From Serpula lacrymans var. lacrymans S7.9 (lineage: Eukaryota > Basidiomycota > Agaricomycetes > Boletales > Serpulaceae), in contig NW_006763293.1 in NCBI RefSeq assembly GCF_000218685.1, forward strand, positions 2,415,968 through 2,479,967: DNA of 64,000 bases. The letters are read 5' to 3'. The position numbers were made by a program, and so were the translations under genes. Below, piece by piece: positions 1-12,631 of this stretch (the stretch's first letter is position 1; each line of letters opens with the position of its first letter). The notes beneath the pieces are model-generated. The model saw nothing but the letters and a program-made list of their open reading frames with translations. It searched no databases and was not told where the DNA came from.

Positions 1-1
1 C

Positions 2-2047
2 AATCGGTGGCTTCCATTTATAGTTCTCTGCTGGGGTGCAGTTACTACCCTAAGTGGCCTCATTCACAATTTCGCAGGATTGGTCGCCATTCGCGTCTGT
101 CTTGGGTTTTGCGAAGGAGGGCTCCTCAGTGGAATAGTAAGTCGTGCAAGCAAGAGTCGCCTATATTTGTGATTTATCTGGACTCAGGTTCTGTATTTGA
201 GTACCATATATAAGCCTCATGAATTGCAGCTCAGGTAAATTCTTTGATTTGGTGGTAGAAATCTCCCGCCTAATGCTTGGTCTGAAACTATCAAGAATCG
301 GCATATTCTATGCGTCAGGTATGTTTCATGCTCAACCATCGTTCCATATGCATACCGATAATGTTTCAAAGCCTCGCTCTCAGGAGCTTTCGGAGGTCAG
401 TGCCATCATCTACGGCTCTGTGTTTAAGTCGATACAAGTCTGCGCAGGCCTTCTTGCTACGGCTATCCTAAAAATGGACGGCATTGGTGGTTTGGCAGGA
501 TGGCGATGGATCTTCATTCTCGAAGGAATCGCCACATGCCTACTCAGTATCATGTCAACTTTTGTGTTACCAGCAGATCTCTCTACAGCTTATTTTTTGA
601 CAGAGGAAGAAAGAGAATATGCAGGTATCTACTTCGTCTTGACATCTGTGTTGCTAAAATGAAACTAAATTCTGCCTAATTCTGTGTGCTCAGTGCAGCG
701 GTTTCATGATTCACAGGTATTGACCTCTGCGGTACCTGCTCCGAATGCTATGTCTGGGGGAACGGATATGTTTGCCAAGTCAGATATCGATCAACTACAC
801 CAACAATCGAATACGCTAGGCTCACCACAAGCTGAAGAGGAGTTCGAATGGAGAGAAGTTGTTCGAGGTAAAATGTCTAAGTCAATGTATTATTTTATAT
901 ATTAACATGCAGATTCGAGGTATAACTGATCCTCAGTGTTGGTTGACCGGTGTCGCATATGGTTGTATCCTTGTGAGCCTGTACTCTTTCTCGTTGTTCC
1001 TGTTAGTGACCGTCAACCTACTGTATGATTCATCGTGGCTTATCTTTGGAACAGTCCTACTATTGTTGCAGGGTTAGGCTATGCGGGCGAGACAGCCCAA
1101 TTACGCACGGGTTCATATCTACACCCTACACGAGGATATTTATGCTGAAATATTTTCTCTAGTACCTCCATATGTTCCTGCCGTCATCCTCGTAGGTAGG
1201 ACGCTGCAATGGTCACAATACTTTAGTAGATTTCATCTAACTCTTTTCTAGTCGTGGTCTCCTTCCTCAGTGACCGTTTCAAGTGGAGAGGGCCATTTAT
1301 CTTGATTTTCTTGCCTATAGCTATCGCTGGTTAGTCGAGTTTGCTATAGTTGATCTCGGACGGAAGCGTTGACACTTATCAGGATATGTGCTGGCTATTG
1401 TTGCTGAGACTAACCAGAACCGATATGTAGCCGTTTTTCTGATGGCCATAGGAGTGTGCGTATAAGTTGTAATCTTGTTATTTGCTGATATATATCCTGT
1501 TTCGCTGCACAGTTATCCTTCTGTCCCAGCAGTACTGACTATCCTGCCAAACAACAACAGTGGTCACTATAAGAGGGCTACCACTACAGCATTGCAACTC
1601 GCTATTGCTAATACAGGGTGTGTCGCAAACAAATGACATCTATGTGGGAAGGACTCATCTGGCTCACTAGAGGGTTTGTGGCCACGTTTGCGTATACCGC
1701 TGGTGAGTCTAAATTTTGATCATCATCTCAGTAGCACAGGGCACTCATGAGTCACTATCACAAAGATCAAGCGCCAAGGTATATCCGTGGTCATAGTATA
1801 GTTCTTGGGTTTCTTTGTGCTGGATGGGTGCTTATTGCCCTGAACATGTGAGTATGACAGTTGGAGTCTCATCTTTTTATCGATATTCACCAAACCTTTA
1901 CGAAGGTTTTACTGTTTATGGGAGAACAACGCTCGTAGGTCAGGTCGTCGTCAAGAAAATATTTCTCGCTATGAAGAGTTGTGGAAAACAGGAAAAACAA
2001 GAGCGCCTATAGGGGACAGACACCCTGATTTCCTTTTCACCATATGA
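2..2047 (+). CDS. MFS transporter, allantoate/nicotinate permease type (5' partial)
   Basis: Membrane transporter of the major facilitator superfamily, most like the fungal anion:cation symporter group (Dal5/Tna1 type) that imports small organic acids, vitamins or ureides at the plasma membrane. The start lies before the window; the first exon is open from base 2 and reads a membrane helix followed by GLIHNFAGLVAIRVCLGFCE, the family's TM3-TM4 loop. Later exons give GGLAGWRWIFILEGI (TM6 region), FLTEEEREYA, VPPYVPAVIL, FLSDRFKWRGPF and FVATFAYTA. The C-terminal tail RAPIGDRHPDFLFTI before the stop at 2045-2047 resembles the tails usual in this family. About ten short introns interrupt it; an apparent stop near 1075 is removed by an intron starting GTTCAT, giving AQLRT joined to VPPYV. 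No sign of decay. The substrate cannot be read from sequence; the exact subfamily is inference. Confidence 0.85.
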
Positions 2048-2372
2048 GCTTGAAGCTCGGGAACATTATGTACTGTATGGTATTGTGTAAGCTAGATTCT
2101 TTGCTTTGAATACATGAATAGCAGATATATATGTCATATATGTTTGCATGTACGACTACTCGAATACCGTTTACGGTCGGAAGGTTGAGAAAAACGATAC
2201 AAATGCCGAATTACGGCTACAAAAATGCATACAGACCGAAAGAGCACGATGACTGGGGAAAAAAGTCCAGTTACTTGTGGAAGGCGCTGGAGAGAACGAA
2301 AATCAAACGTAGAACCTGTTTCGGCGGGACATAATTTCAGTAAGATAGCACAAAATAGCTAACTAAGAACAC
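2048..2372. other. Convergent 3' intergenic region
   Basis: This stretch lies between the stop codons of the MFS transporter (+) and the IQGAP gene (-). It should hold both polyadenylation regions. A 67-codon open frame at 2131-2334 has no recognisable motif, and I treat it as chance. Confidence 0.6.
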
Positions 2373-5300
2373 TCACTTCTTATTGATCTGATATAACAAT
2401 AGACTGAGATTGACTTTCACCATGCCGTTGAACAGGGACAGTGAAGCTTGGTTTTCGAACTGGGATTGCAAAAGGTCTTCCATTCGGAGGTCCGCGGACG
2501 CAATACGATTCGTAAGCCCTAGTGAACTATTGAATAATTCGATGGTGAAGATACCAGCCTTGTTAGAGGATATGATAAGGTCAATCTTATCGAATTGTCG
2601 AGGAGAATATTGATCAATGGAAAGTAGGATGCCTTTCTCGTATAGTTCCTTTGCGCTGTATTTGAAGGACCCGAACTGTGGGCTTTTCCCAGATTTCTGA
2701 AGATCACGAAGATGGAAATACTGCTTAGTAAACGGAAGAACAAAGCGTTTCTTCCTGAATATACAAGTCGATCAGACATCGACACATTTATTCAATGTTT
2801 TGGACACGCACCCTTTCCCGCGCTGCATTGTCGCCATAGCCGCCTCAACATAGTCGTGATAACTATCGATCTGTTCTTGGAAGTTTTTCTTCCGTTCACT
2901 GAGATGCTTCATTGCTTCCATCATGCTATCCATCTCCTGCTGACGTTGCAGGCGTTTGCGATGCTTGCTGCGGACGTCACTGGCAATAGCATTGAGTATA
3001 CCTTGGAAACCATCGTTCCGAGTAATCTTCCCTTGCTTTTCTAATTCCAGTAGGAAAAAGATAGCATGCGCTTTCACCTCCTTGAATGAGAGCCTAATAC
3101 ACTATGTGAGCAGGACTTTTACAAATCATTTCATCGGTAACCCACGAGCGTATATCCTCAAGTCTGTAAGCTGAATCGCCTCCAGCGGTGGAGGGCATGC
3201 GCCTGGGCATCGGCTCACTCTCCATCTCTTCCACGATATTCTCCCAACGGGCTTCATCATCATCCGTAACAGGACGCATCAAGGAGTCAACAAGATCTTG
3301 TGCAGGTTGAACTCGAAGGATAGCCAAGACCCCACGCTTGCCCTGCACCCACAGAGCCTTTTCATCTGCGTGAGGATCTACAGAAAATATGAGGCCAAGC
3401 GTAAATAGAAGAAGAGGGGTTACCCACCTCGTACGTGCGCAAATCTATTAGTCAGCTCAAGAGTCACAGCTCTGTCTCTTGCATCTTTGAGCTCGTCGTT
3501 ATCGAGGTTCGGGACGCCATCCAGCTCGTGAAGAATTACCCGCAGCGTGTCCTCGCGAGAGCTTGCCTGTACCGAAAGGTTGAGAAAATAGAATAGCCTA
3601 ACTACGAAAAAAGACAAACCAAGTCCTCCTGATATCGAGAAAGAATAGCATGCATAGAGTAGACCTCATTAGGAGAGATATAGATCGGCTTGGGCTGGAC
3701 TGTTGCATCAAGGAATTCATGAGCGTGATAGTAGCTCTCAGCGTCGGGCACATCAGCAACTGAAAATGAGTTAATAAATAATCGCAATAAATAAAAAGAG
3801 GTAGTCACCTTGAAGCATCCAGGCCGTCATCTGCTTGACAGATTTACGAATGTAGTCGTTGATAGGGACATAGCTTGGGTGATCGTCCCCAAACTCGTGA
3901 CCTGTGGTGATTTGGGCCAACACCTTAGATATTTGAGCCAGATTTTTGCGAGAAGCTACATCAACCGTGGTGGGTACTATTTCGAATGTTTCTGGTGTGC
4001 TGTATCAGATTGTCATTAGTCCCTAGACAGACGTTGACTTATTCAGTTTTACGTACATGATGGCAGGGTTGAGATAGCGGTAGTATACCAATCTCGCAAT
4101 GCAAGTAGCATAAGCCTCTTCGGGTGCATCAGGAAACTTTTCCTATAATATAACACATGGGCACTTGCGTTGATATAAGGGGCTGTTAACTCACTCGTAA
4201 GGAAAGCAGAGTCTCTCTTGCCATAAATCGCATGCCATATGGCATCCTCTTCGTCGATTGTAGGATAGATGTCACGAAGGCCTCGGTCCACCATTGAAGC
4301 TTCTGAAGGTCTGTTGACAGAGGTAAAGACAATGTATTCGATAAAGGGAAGTAAGAACGCACGGCGTATGTATTCGGCTCTGGTGTCGGGTTCGTTCAAA
4401 GCCTCATAGAAGGGAACATCTTTTACTTTGGCAGTGGCAATACCTGATCGCATCTCCTCGACGTCTATTCTGGCACGGTGGATCTTGATTGTTTTCGATG
4501 AGTTGTGAATACTAAATGTCTAAGGTTCGTACGTACAATAGAAGGATCGGCTTCCAGATCAAGGTCAACAGCTTCAGTCAATTCACGGATAATAGACTGA
4601 AGTGTTTCTCGAACATAGGCAACTTGTTTGGGACGGACATAATGAACTGCTAGGTTCACGTAGGTTGGATGACCGCGGACTACTTCTTCGATAGATGACG
4701 CGCTAAAGATCTCTTCGTGGATAGATAACTGTGTAGTACAATAAGTGACGAGAAAGAGGAAACACGAGTCAACGAGCTTACTTGGAAGAGCTTTAGGAAA
4801 AGATAGTCCTCTCGGCGATCCTGGCCATAGCCGAATAAGGTCAAGACAACACGCTCACTCAGCCGTCTGTTCTTCTCGGAAGTGTCCTCCTTCGACATCC
4901 GAGTAAAAAGGCGACTTAAGTACTCCCCTCGTGTCTGCAACAGGTAGAAGAGCTGCTGGTACAGTTCCAGCTTACGTTTGGCTGCGTGATCAAGGGTGTT
5001 TGGGCCAGCGAATGGGTCACCATGAGCAGCCAGGATAGATGCTCGTGTTGCATGTGCAGCTGCACTGTCCGCGCCATATCTGCGCCTGGCCTTGATGAGT
5101 TCCTCGAAACTCTTCACGTTTTGGACGACCAGTGCGATCTTAACGTCCAGATCGCTAACATCGTTTTCCAAGGCTTGATTCTCTCTAATGTTCTCCACAA
5201 CTTTTTTCCGGAGCCTCTCCACTTTGATTTCTTCCCGGAAATCAGTCTCAGAATCATCTAAGAGATGCACAAAATTCTTGATGGTACCAACAGTAACATT

Positions 5301-8300
5301 CGTCCCTAATGTTAGCTGCCTATACTGCTCGCGAGTCTCCTTAGCGCGGAAGAGGGACTGAATTTTGACGACTTTGTGAAGATTATCTCGGTAGTACTTC
5401 ATCTTAGCACGGAAACTCCTCCTCTGTAGTACTCCTCGCAACAAGGCTTGTAGCATGGTAGCAACAGGCTGACTATTCCACAAATGGTCTCTCCATGCAA
5501 AATATTCTGTGCGAACAAGATATCCACGAGCTTGTGCTTGTAGACCTAAAACATCGGGCTCGACGAACTCTAAGCGCTTATGTTGTTCACGATGGCGATT
5601 GCGAGTCACCGCCGCACGGGCCAATGCTTGGAATCCACCCACAGCAGCAACGACTTTCACTTCGGACAGTTTCTTGTTAACATTTCTGTGCTGTTGTCGC
5701 GCCAGACTAGCTCGGGCCCTAGCTTGAAGCCCAACAAGCATGGGTGTCGCTTTGCGAAGTCCACGAATGAGTGAGAGTAAACGCTTCCTTGCAAGATATG
5801 TGCGAACAGCAGCTTGCATACGTATTACGATGTATGACACATCCTCCAGCTTGGCGAACTGGGTACGCATACGTCTGCGCATGAGTACTCCTCGACAATG
5901 AGCCTGTAAGCCCGAAATTGAAGGTACAGATCGTTGAAGAAGACCTGACTGCTTAGCAAGTGCGGCTCTTTTCAAATATCCTCGAGCAGACGCCTGCAAA
6001 GCCACGACAGAGAAAACAATTTCAGGCTTGGCAAACGTTTTCGCAACCTGCTGGTGGGTTTTCCTAGAAATTCGTGCTCGGGCTAACGATTGAAGCTTGA
6101 CGACCGATACACTACTGCTCCTCATGGCAGCTTTCAATTGTGCATACCGCCGACGTAATAGAAGGCCACGAATCTGAGCTTGAACCTTTACCACGTACTT
6201 TCCAGATGCTTTAACCCTTCGAACGTATGAAAGCCACTGCCTTTGTGCAATAGCGGCCCTAGAAGCAGCCTGTAGAGCAATGACCCAGGGTTTTAAATCG
6301 CTCTTTTCTTGACGCTGTTGGTTAATCTTTCTCCGTGCTAGCACCCCTCTGCAATGTGTTTGAATCTTTGGAACGTAGCGTTCGGCTAGGCGTATCCTGA
6401 CACGCTGCGTAGCTTGAGCCTTTCGTACTAAGAAACCACGTGCAAAACATTGAACTGCAAGTATAGAGGCTTCATTCTCCAATAACAAACGATCACGGCC
6501 TATTTGTCGCGTTATATTGATGCTTAAGTTTAGTGCAAAAAATACTTACGATCTTCTTCAGTTTCAACTTCAACTTCTGGTTCTTCGTTAATTTCACGGG
6601 CAAGTTCCCTGCCAACATTGCCAAAATTCGGCATTGCGACTCCAGCATCGTTCAGTCCTTTCTGAGTCTTTTGAAGCTGGTCGTCTGAGAACTGGAGACG
6701 CCCCAATAGATTGCCAATGCGTTCAGCTAGACCACGCCTAGCAAGAAGATGACTAGATGATAACGAATAAGCAAACTGCACAAAGTGTTTGAGGAGTATA
6801 GTGTACCTCAAAGCATGTATACAATATATAGCCTTCGGTAAATTTTTCTTTTCATATAAATCGGTTAACTCGAAGATGAAACACTGAAAAGTTCCTTCAT
6901 CAGCAAACCACAGTACTCAGCCGTTATGCCGCATACCTCTGGGAGCCCAACCCCTCTCACAAAGTTGAAAAAATAGTTGATGTTATCTGAATGACGAAAA
7001 TCCAGCTTGGGAGCCTGTAGAGATGATAAGTACTACATAGATTCAATGGTAGAATTATAAGCATACGTCATAGATTCGTTTCACTACTCGTTCACCCTGA
7101 AAAGCTCGCACTAACTTTGCAAGCACAACCCCGTTCCTCAGCCCTTCTTCCATCTCTACAACTCCAAAACCAAGCTCTTCACCAAGACAGCCTTCGATCC
7201 ATTGTTGAGCCTCGCCAACATGACAAAGGTATTCATAAGCTTGTAGCAGATGTCGTTGCGTATCAGCCCACAGGCCTCTTGTTAATCGAGCAGAGGGCAA
7301 AGGCGAAGTGGGTGTGCTAGGCGCCTTATTGCGCGATAGTCGTAAACGGCCAGGTACTCCAGTCACATCGTCTGCATTTGTTACACCAGGAACAATAAGT
7401 TCTTGTGCTGCTACGGGAGGCAATTCAGGCTCTTCTACAATTCGGCTCCTCCTATGCAATGGCTCTGGAGGTTGGAGTTTATCGTCCACTTGGGTATCTC
7501 CATTCCAATCATCGTCAGCATCGCCACTAGCTATGCGGGGAAGGTGTCGGCCTAATTTACGGCCAGCAATTTGGCCGTACGTAGATGACTTCTTGTTAGA
7601 CATGTAGGAGCTTCGGTAGGGAGCCGGCGACATCACAGATGATGCGGGGGATGGGGATGCAGGGGAATAAGGGCGGCTGCTAGGAGGTCTTTCTGGAGAC
7701 CTCGAGGTATCTTTTGAAAGGTCCACATCAGACGCTGACCGCGGATTTATTCTTCCTCGAGTGGACGAGACAGGAAATTCGCCACCGTAGACAGAAATTG
7801 GCCGCCTACGAGATGGAACAGCAGCTGAATTCGATGTAAATGGCGATCGAGATTGATTGACTGAGTCAGTGGATGCTGCAGAAGAAGACTCGGGTGCTTT
7901 GGGCGGTCCAGTCCATCCAGAATAATTTGAAGCTACATTATCGATGGTATTAGATCGCCGAGTACGAAGAGATGGAGACGTCTGGGCTGAATTTGTAGAA
8001 GCAGCAGACACAGTATATCCGCTAAGTTCCTTTACAGCTGATATCGAAGATGACTGTAAAGGAGTTGATGAAGGAAGACGTATACGGTGGGGAGTAGGGG
8101 TTGCAAAAGATAATGAAGTGGGAGAGTCCGGATTCTCCACGGAGATTCCTGTGGTATTTGGGGACAATGGTGTTGCGACGATATGGGTAGGGAGTGTATG
8201 ACGTTTCAGATAAGTAGGAGTTCTATGGGGACTTGAGTCATCCGAACGAGAAGAAAGAGAAGAGAGCGATACATGGTCTGAAAGTGTCGATGTAGAAGTG

Positions 8301-8677
8301 ATCTGTGGAGACAGTACAGAGGCTGCAGACGAAGTTGAGTCCCTTCTTGACCTGTAATCCTTCAAGGGGCTGGGAGTCGTACGTCCGTCCAATACTGTTT
8401 CTGCCTTCGCACGTTCCTCCCATTTTCCACGGACAGCATCTAAACTGCTTCCTACCCGATGTGACGGTGCCCATCGCCTTGCAGCCACGGGAGTGGCAGG
8501 TGTAGGACTTAGATTCGGGTTACTTGACAAGGACGAATTGCGAGAAAGAGTAGCCCCCCCTCCCCGAGAAGAAGTGCGCTCAAGCAGGCGTGTTTGATAT
8601 GCAAAAGGACTCGCTGAATCTCTTGATTTGGTAGATCCGCTCGAAGCGAGAGATGATATTGAGTTTGAGCGATCCAT
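2373..8677 (-). CDS. IQGAP-type scaffold (Rng2/Iqg1 family) with CH, IQ repeats, GRD and RasGAP_C
   Basis: Actomyosin-ring scaffold that binds actin, calmodulin or myosin light chains, and small GTPases at the division site. The start at 8677 opens a Ser/Pro-rich disordered N-terminus of about 420 residues. A calponin-homology domain follows (GLWADTQRHLLQAYEYLCHV, GLRNGVVLAKLVRAF) and continues through an intron near 7065 into FRHSDNINYFFNFVRGVGLP. The large exon at 4680-6488 carries 13 consecutive IQ-like motifs, then a coiled coil and the GAP-related domain (ILAAHGDPFAGP, EKNRRLSERVVLTLFGYGQD). The GAP domain holds VYYRYLNPAI near 4070, the YYR form typical of IQGAPs, which lack the RasGAP arginine finger. 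The C-terminal RasGAP_C domain (RFVLPFTKQYFHLRDLQKSG) ends in LLLYQINKK at 2373; it is reached by splicing across a short intron at about 2770-2815. No WW domain is seen, as expected in fungi. Confidence 0.93.
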
Positions 8678-9003
8678 GCGTATCTAAGGTCGTAAAAGTC
8701 GTGAATAACAGGTTCTTGGGGGATATATGCGACAAAACGTCGCAAGGTTGACGGAAGCAAACCAATGTCTCAGAAAGACCGAACCGTGCAGAAGTGAGAA
8801 TGTTTCACGGACGTTGCGATCAACTGAAAGGTAAATGGATGTTAGTGCTGGTGCCCTAGTACAGCCCCAGTATGGAACCGTGCAACCGACGGAGGTGATG
8901 TAAGCGATCGTTTATGGGGCTATCACGTGGTCTTGTATTCTGTCGCGGTTACCGCTCTGGCACTTTCAAACGCTCTTTTCCAGCCCGTGTTTTACAACTG
9001 GAA
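8678..9003. promoter_or_regulatory. Divergent promoter region, IQGAP / GCP3
   Basis: A 326-bp spacer between two divergent start codons. A palindromic CACGTG E-box sits at 8934-8939, about 65 bp before the GCP3 start codon; such sites bind bHLH factors in fungi. No clear TATA box is visible. Use of this site is inference. Confidence 0.45.
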
Positions 9004-12000
9004 ATGTCGGATATCTCGCAGTCATTGGAGCTACTTGTAGCGTCTCTGGTACCCCAAGCAAGGAATAAAGATGCTTTGATGAAAGAACTATTATCGCACT
9101 GTCAAGAAATCCTCAGCAGGTGAAGATTGAATCATCAGTTGCGGACGCGACTTGTACACAAACGCGTCTGCATCCTTTAGCTCCAGCATCCTTCTTTCTA
9201 ATCTCCTTTGGAAGTCATATAGGTCAAAATCATGATACAGATCTCGGTCACATAGCTGGTTTAGTCAAGCGGCACCGTGAGTTTATCTCTGGCTCTTGCC
9301 ACAAGTCTCAATGAGCCCTCGATTTTAGTTCTTCAATCATCTGCATCGAATAGCTCTTCGCTAAGATTCACAAATCTACTCTCTAGGCTCCTTGATCAGG
9401 TTTGTCTGCTAGCCTTCTGGCTTCAACCTTGTCATAATAACCTCTTATTCAGCCCTTGTTATCGCGAAAATATGAATCAATACTATTTCTTCACTCTGTG
9501 GCATCCACATCACGTAGGAATAATCCCATCGCCACATTTTTGCCTTCTGTAGCCCCGCCACCTCCTAAAATTCCATCGACAGTCACAAGTCCCGTAGATT
9601 CATCCTTGGCCTCTCGAGCTCCCAAAGGAAAATCAAAAGCAGCACTATTGAGAGAATATCGCGCTGGTCTAGGTGACATATAACACGGACATTTGGCTGA
9701 CAGTTTTCGCTCACGGTTTAAGTAGGTCAATCCCAGCTTCCAGAACAACTCTTGCTCCGCGACACTCTGTATCTACTGCAAGGAATCTCAGGCAAGTATG
9801 TACGACTGTCATTGTCTGATCAAGATCAACAGAGTAGACTCATTTTCGTCGACGATTCAGTGAGTAACATCGATACCCGGCATCCTTTCTATTCTTTAAA
9901 GATACAGCTCGTTTAGACATACCTTGTCCCGGCCCCACTGAGGACTCTTGTACATCGACTTTCTGAAGTGGGCCACTTATATTCCCGCGTAGAGGCTTTT
10001 GTAAAGGACCGTGAGGGAACAGCTGGTGTTGGAATGATTGAACAAAGCCTCTGTCACCACCTTCAAGCTCAACTCACAGAGTATTACAGACTCATTGCAG
10101 TGCTCGAGTCCCAGACGTCAATGTCACCTAGCGCAGACCTTGACAGTAAGAACATCGAATGCAATGTCAGAGAGGAAACAGGATTGACTCTGAAGCGTCT
10201 GGATGTATGGATAACCGAATGGAGGCTTAGGATGCGTATGATGAGCGTTTGCGTTGAGGGTGCTCGAGGTAAAATTTATTCATTCCAAGTCAAGGACAAT
10301 CTGAACTTTGTGTAGACGCGCACGGAGGAGCCTTAGTCAACTTGATACATAGTTATACTGATAATGGTGATCCATTCGTCCGTCAATTTACTGACCAACT
10401 TCTTGAAGAAGTACGTATAAACTAGGCTTCTGACAGGGATTATCTAGCTGATTTGCCCTCACGTACCTAGGTGTCCAAACCATTTTTCTCTACTCTCCAC
10501 AAATGGTTATTTTCAGGAGAGCTTTACGACCCCTACAATGAATTCTTCGTATCCGTAAACCCAGGACTTGCCCACATGCAATACCTACATCCGTCATCTT
10601 TAACCGGAGGTATCGCACAATTGTCATCGGATGGTGGTTTTGCAGGATTAGGGGGCGACAGCGAGGATATGTCGTCTGAACGTGAAAGCGGTTTAAGACT
10701 ATGGGAAGCAAAGTATCAGTTCCAAAAAGACATGCTCCCTATGTTCGTTGGAGAAGCATTCGGGAAAAAGGTCAGCAGATTAAAGAAAACATGATTTAGG
10801 AATTGATTAACGCGGCCCTTAGATTTTTTCAACAGGAAAGAGTTTAAACTTTATACGGTACAGCTGCCACGATAGTGACTGGGTTGCCACACGAGAAAAG
10901 ATGGGTAACACGGGAGGAAGTGAGCAATCACCATCGCATACCACTTAGATGCGCTCGTTTACCTGACACTTCTCAAGCTCTTAAATATAGCGACATCGCT
11001 GGATTGGAACGATCTATCGACTCCGCCTATCTCACTGCAAGTCAGCGATTATTTGAAGTGTTCATTGAAAAGTTCAAACTTCTTGATCATCTACAAGCGT
11101 TGAAACATTACTTGATGCTTGGATACGGAGACTTTGCTGATCAACTAATGGAGACACTTGGGTGCGGTACTTCTTCATCGTCCACGATATACTTCTGCTC
11201 ACACTGCTCTCAGGCCAAGTTTGATTAAACCAGCTCACACACTATATCGTCACAATCTCACCGCCACGCTCGAGACTGCTATCCGCTCTTCAAATGCACA
11301 AAATGACCCACCAGATGTGCTCCGCCGCCTGGATGCACGCATGCTCGAGTACTCCCATGGAGAAGTTGGGTGGGATGTGTTTACTCTTGAATACAAAGTC
11401 GATGCGCCTATCGACACAGTGCTCGATCCAGATTCAATGCTGAAGTACCAGAAATTATTCAGCCATCTATGGAAGATGAAACGAATCGAAGGTGCATTAA
11501 GCCAGGGCTGGATGAGGATAGCTGGGGGATCTAGGACATTCTTGCGACTTCCGGGTAAGTTTCACGCCTCACATTTCCATTTCTGCTGCACATTAATTCT
11601 CTGCTTTCGAACAGATTTCGAATATGACTGGCACCAAATTCGCCTCGTAATGGCCGAGATGATACATTTCATCCGCCAGATGCAGGCATATTGCCATCTT
11701 GAAGTAATAGAGTGTTCATGGACAAATTTGGCAGATTTTTTGAACAAGCGGGAGGGTGACTTAGATGCGTTGATTGATGCACATCGTTCTTACTTAGATA
11801 GAATGGTTAAGAAGGTGCTTCTGCTAAGTCATAAAAGTGGCCGGGAGGTATGAACAACATATGATGTTACTTTATCCATACTCACCTCAAACCTTAGGAG
11901 AGCCTGTTGAGTCAAGTTCGCGAACTTTTTTCCACTATCCTTCAATTCCGAGAAACGACAGTATGTTTCTATTCGCCTTGTGCAATTATTTCGCTAACTC

Positions 12001-12371
12001 CATGGTAGGATAACTTTTATAACTACTGTCTATCGGAATCGGCTCGTAGGGACCAGTACAAAGATGCGGCAAGGGTAAGGACTTAAAAAGAAAAAACTCT
12101 TCAATACATCTAATGAAGTGGCAATGTCTAGGGCGTACACACCGGAATGCAGCAAGGTGCTCAGGATCAGGAATTGCGAGATGCGCTACCTACGATACGG
12201 AAGCTTATCAGAGACTATAGTGCCACATTTTCCGAGCGTGCACAGGGTATTGTCCATTCACTGCAAGGCCATCCAGACCTTGATTGTCGCTTCTTGGGCA
12301 TCAGGTTGTCTTTCTCGGACTTCTATAGGTCTAAAAAGGACCATCAGCTCTTACAGCAACGTTCCTCATGA
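9004..12371 (+). CDS. Gamma-tubulin complex component of the GCP3/Spc98 type
   Basis: Subunit of the gamma-tubulin complex that nucleates microtubules at the spindle pole body. The chosen start is ATG 9004 (MSDISQSLELLVASLVPQA); an in-frame ATG at 8914 would add 30 residues lacking family likeness. The GRIP1 half shows GHLYSRVEAFVKDREG, MIEQSLCHHLQAQLTEYYRL, GGALVNLIHSYTDNGDPFVR and WLFSGELYDPYNEFFV, closer to GCP3 than GCP2. A later exon reads IFSTGKSLNFIRYSCHDSDW. The C-terminal GRIP2 half has LKHYLMLGYGDFADQLMETL, VGWDVFTLEYKVDAPIDTVL, KYQKLFSHLWKMKRIEGAL and the helix YDWHQIRLVMAEMIHFIRQM that faces gamma-tubulin. It ends in LLQQRSS at 12371. At least ten introns. Family assignment is firm; GCP3 over other GCPs is a judgement from the N-terminal half. 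Confidence 0.92.
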
Positions 12372-12631
12372 TATCGTCGTTATCAAGTTTTCTTTCCCGA
12401 GTCAAAATTCTTATCTGATAGTTTAGTCCATGTCTCAGCTTTATAATTGGGAATTCGAAATTGATTCATTGGTCTATAGCCTCATTGATAATTCGTGTAA
12501 TCTCGTTCCTTAAATGTAGATGTATGTATGGATATATGAAGTGCACCGTTAATGGTTCCATGGTTACCTATCGTGTCTCTATGATGTCGTTCGTTATAAT
12601 ACCGGTCGTACACAGCGTTGGTTACATTGCT

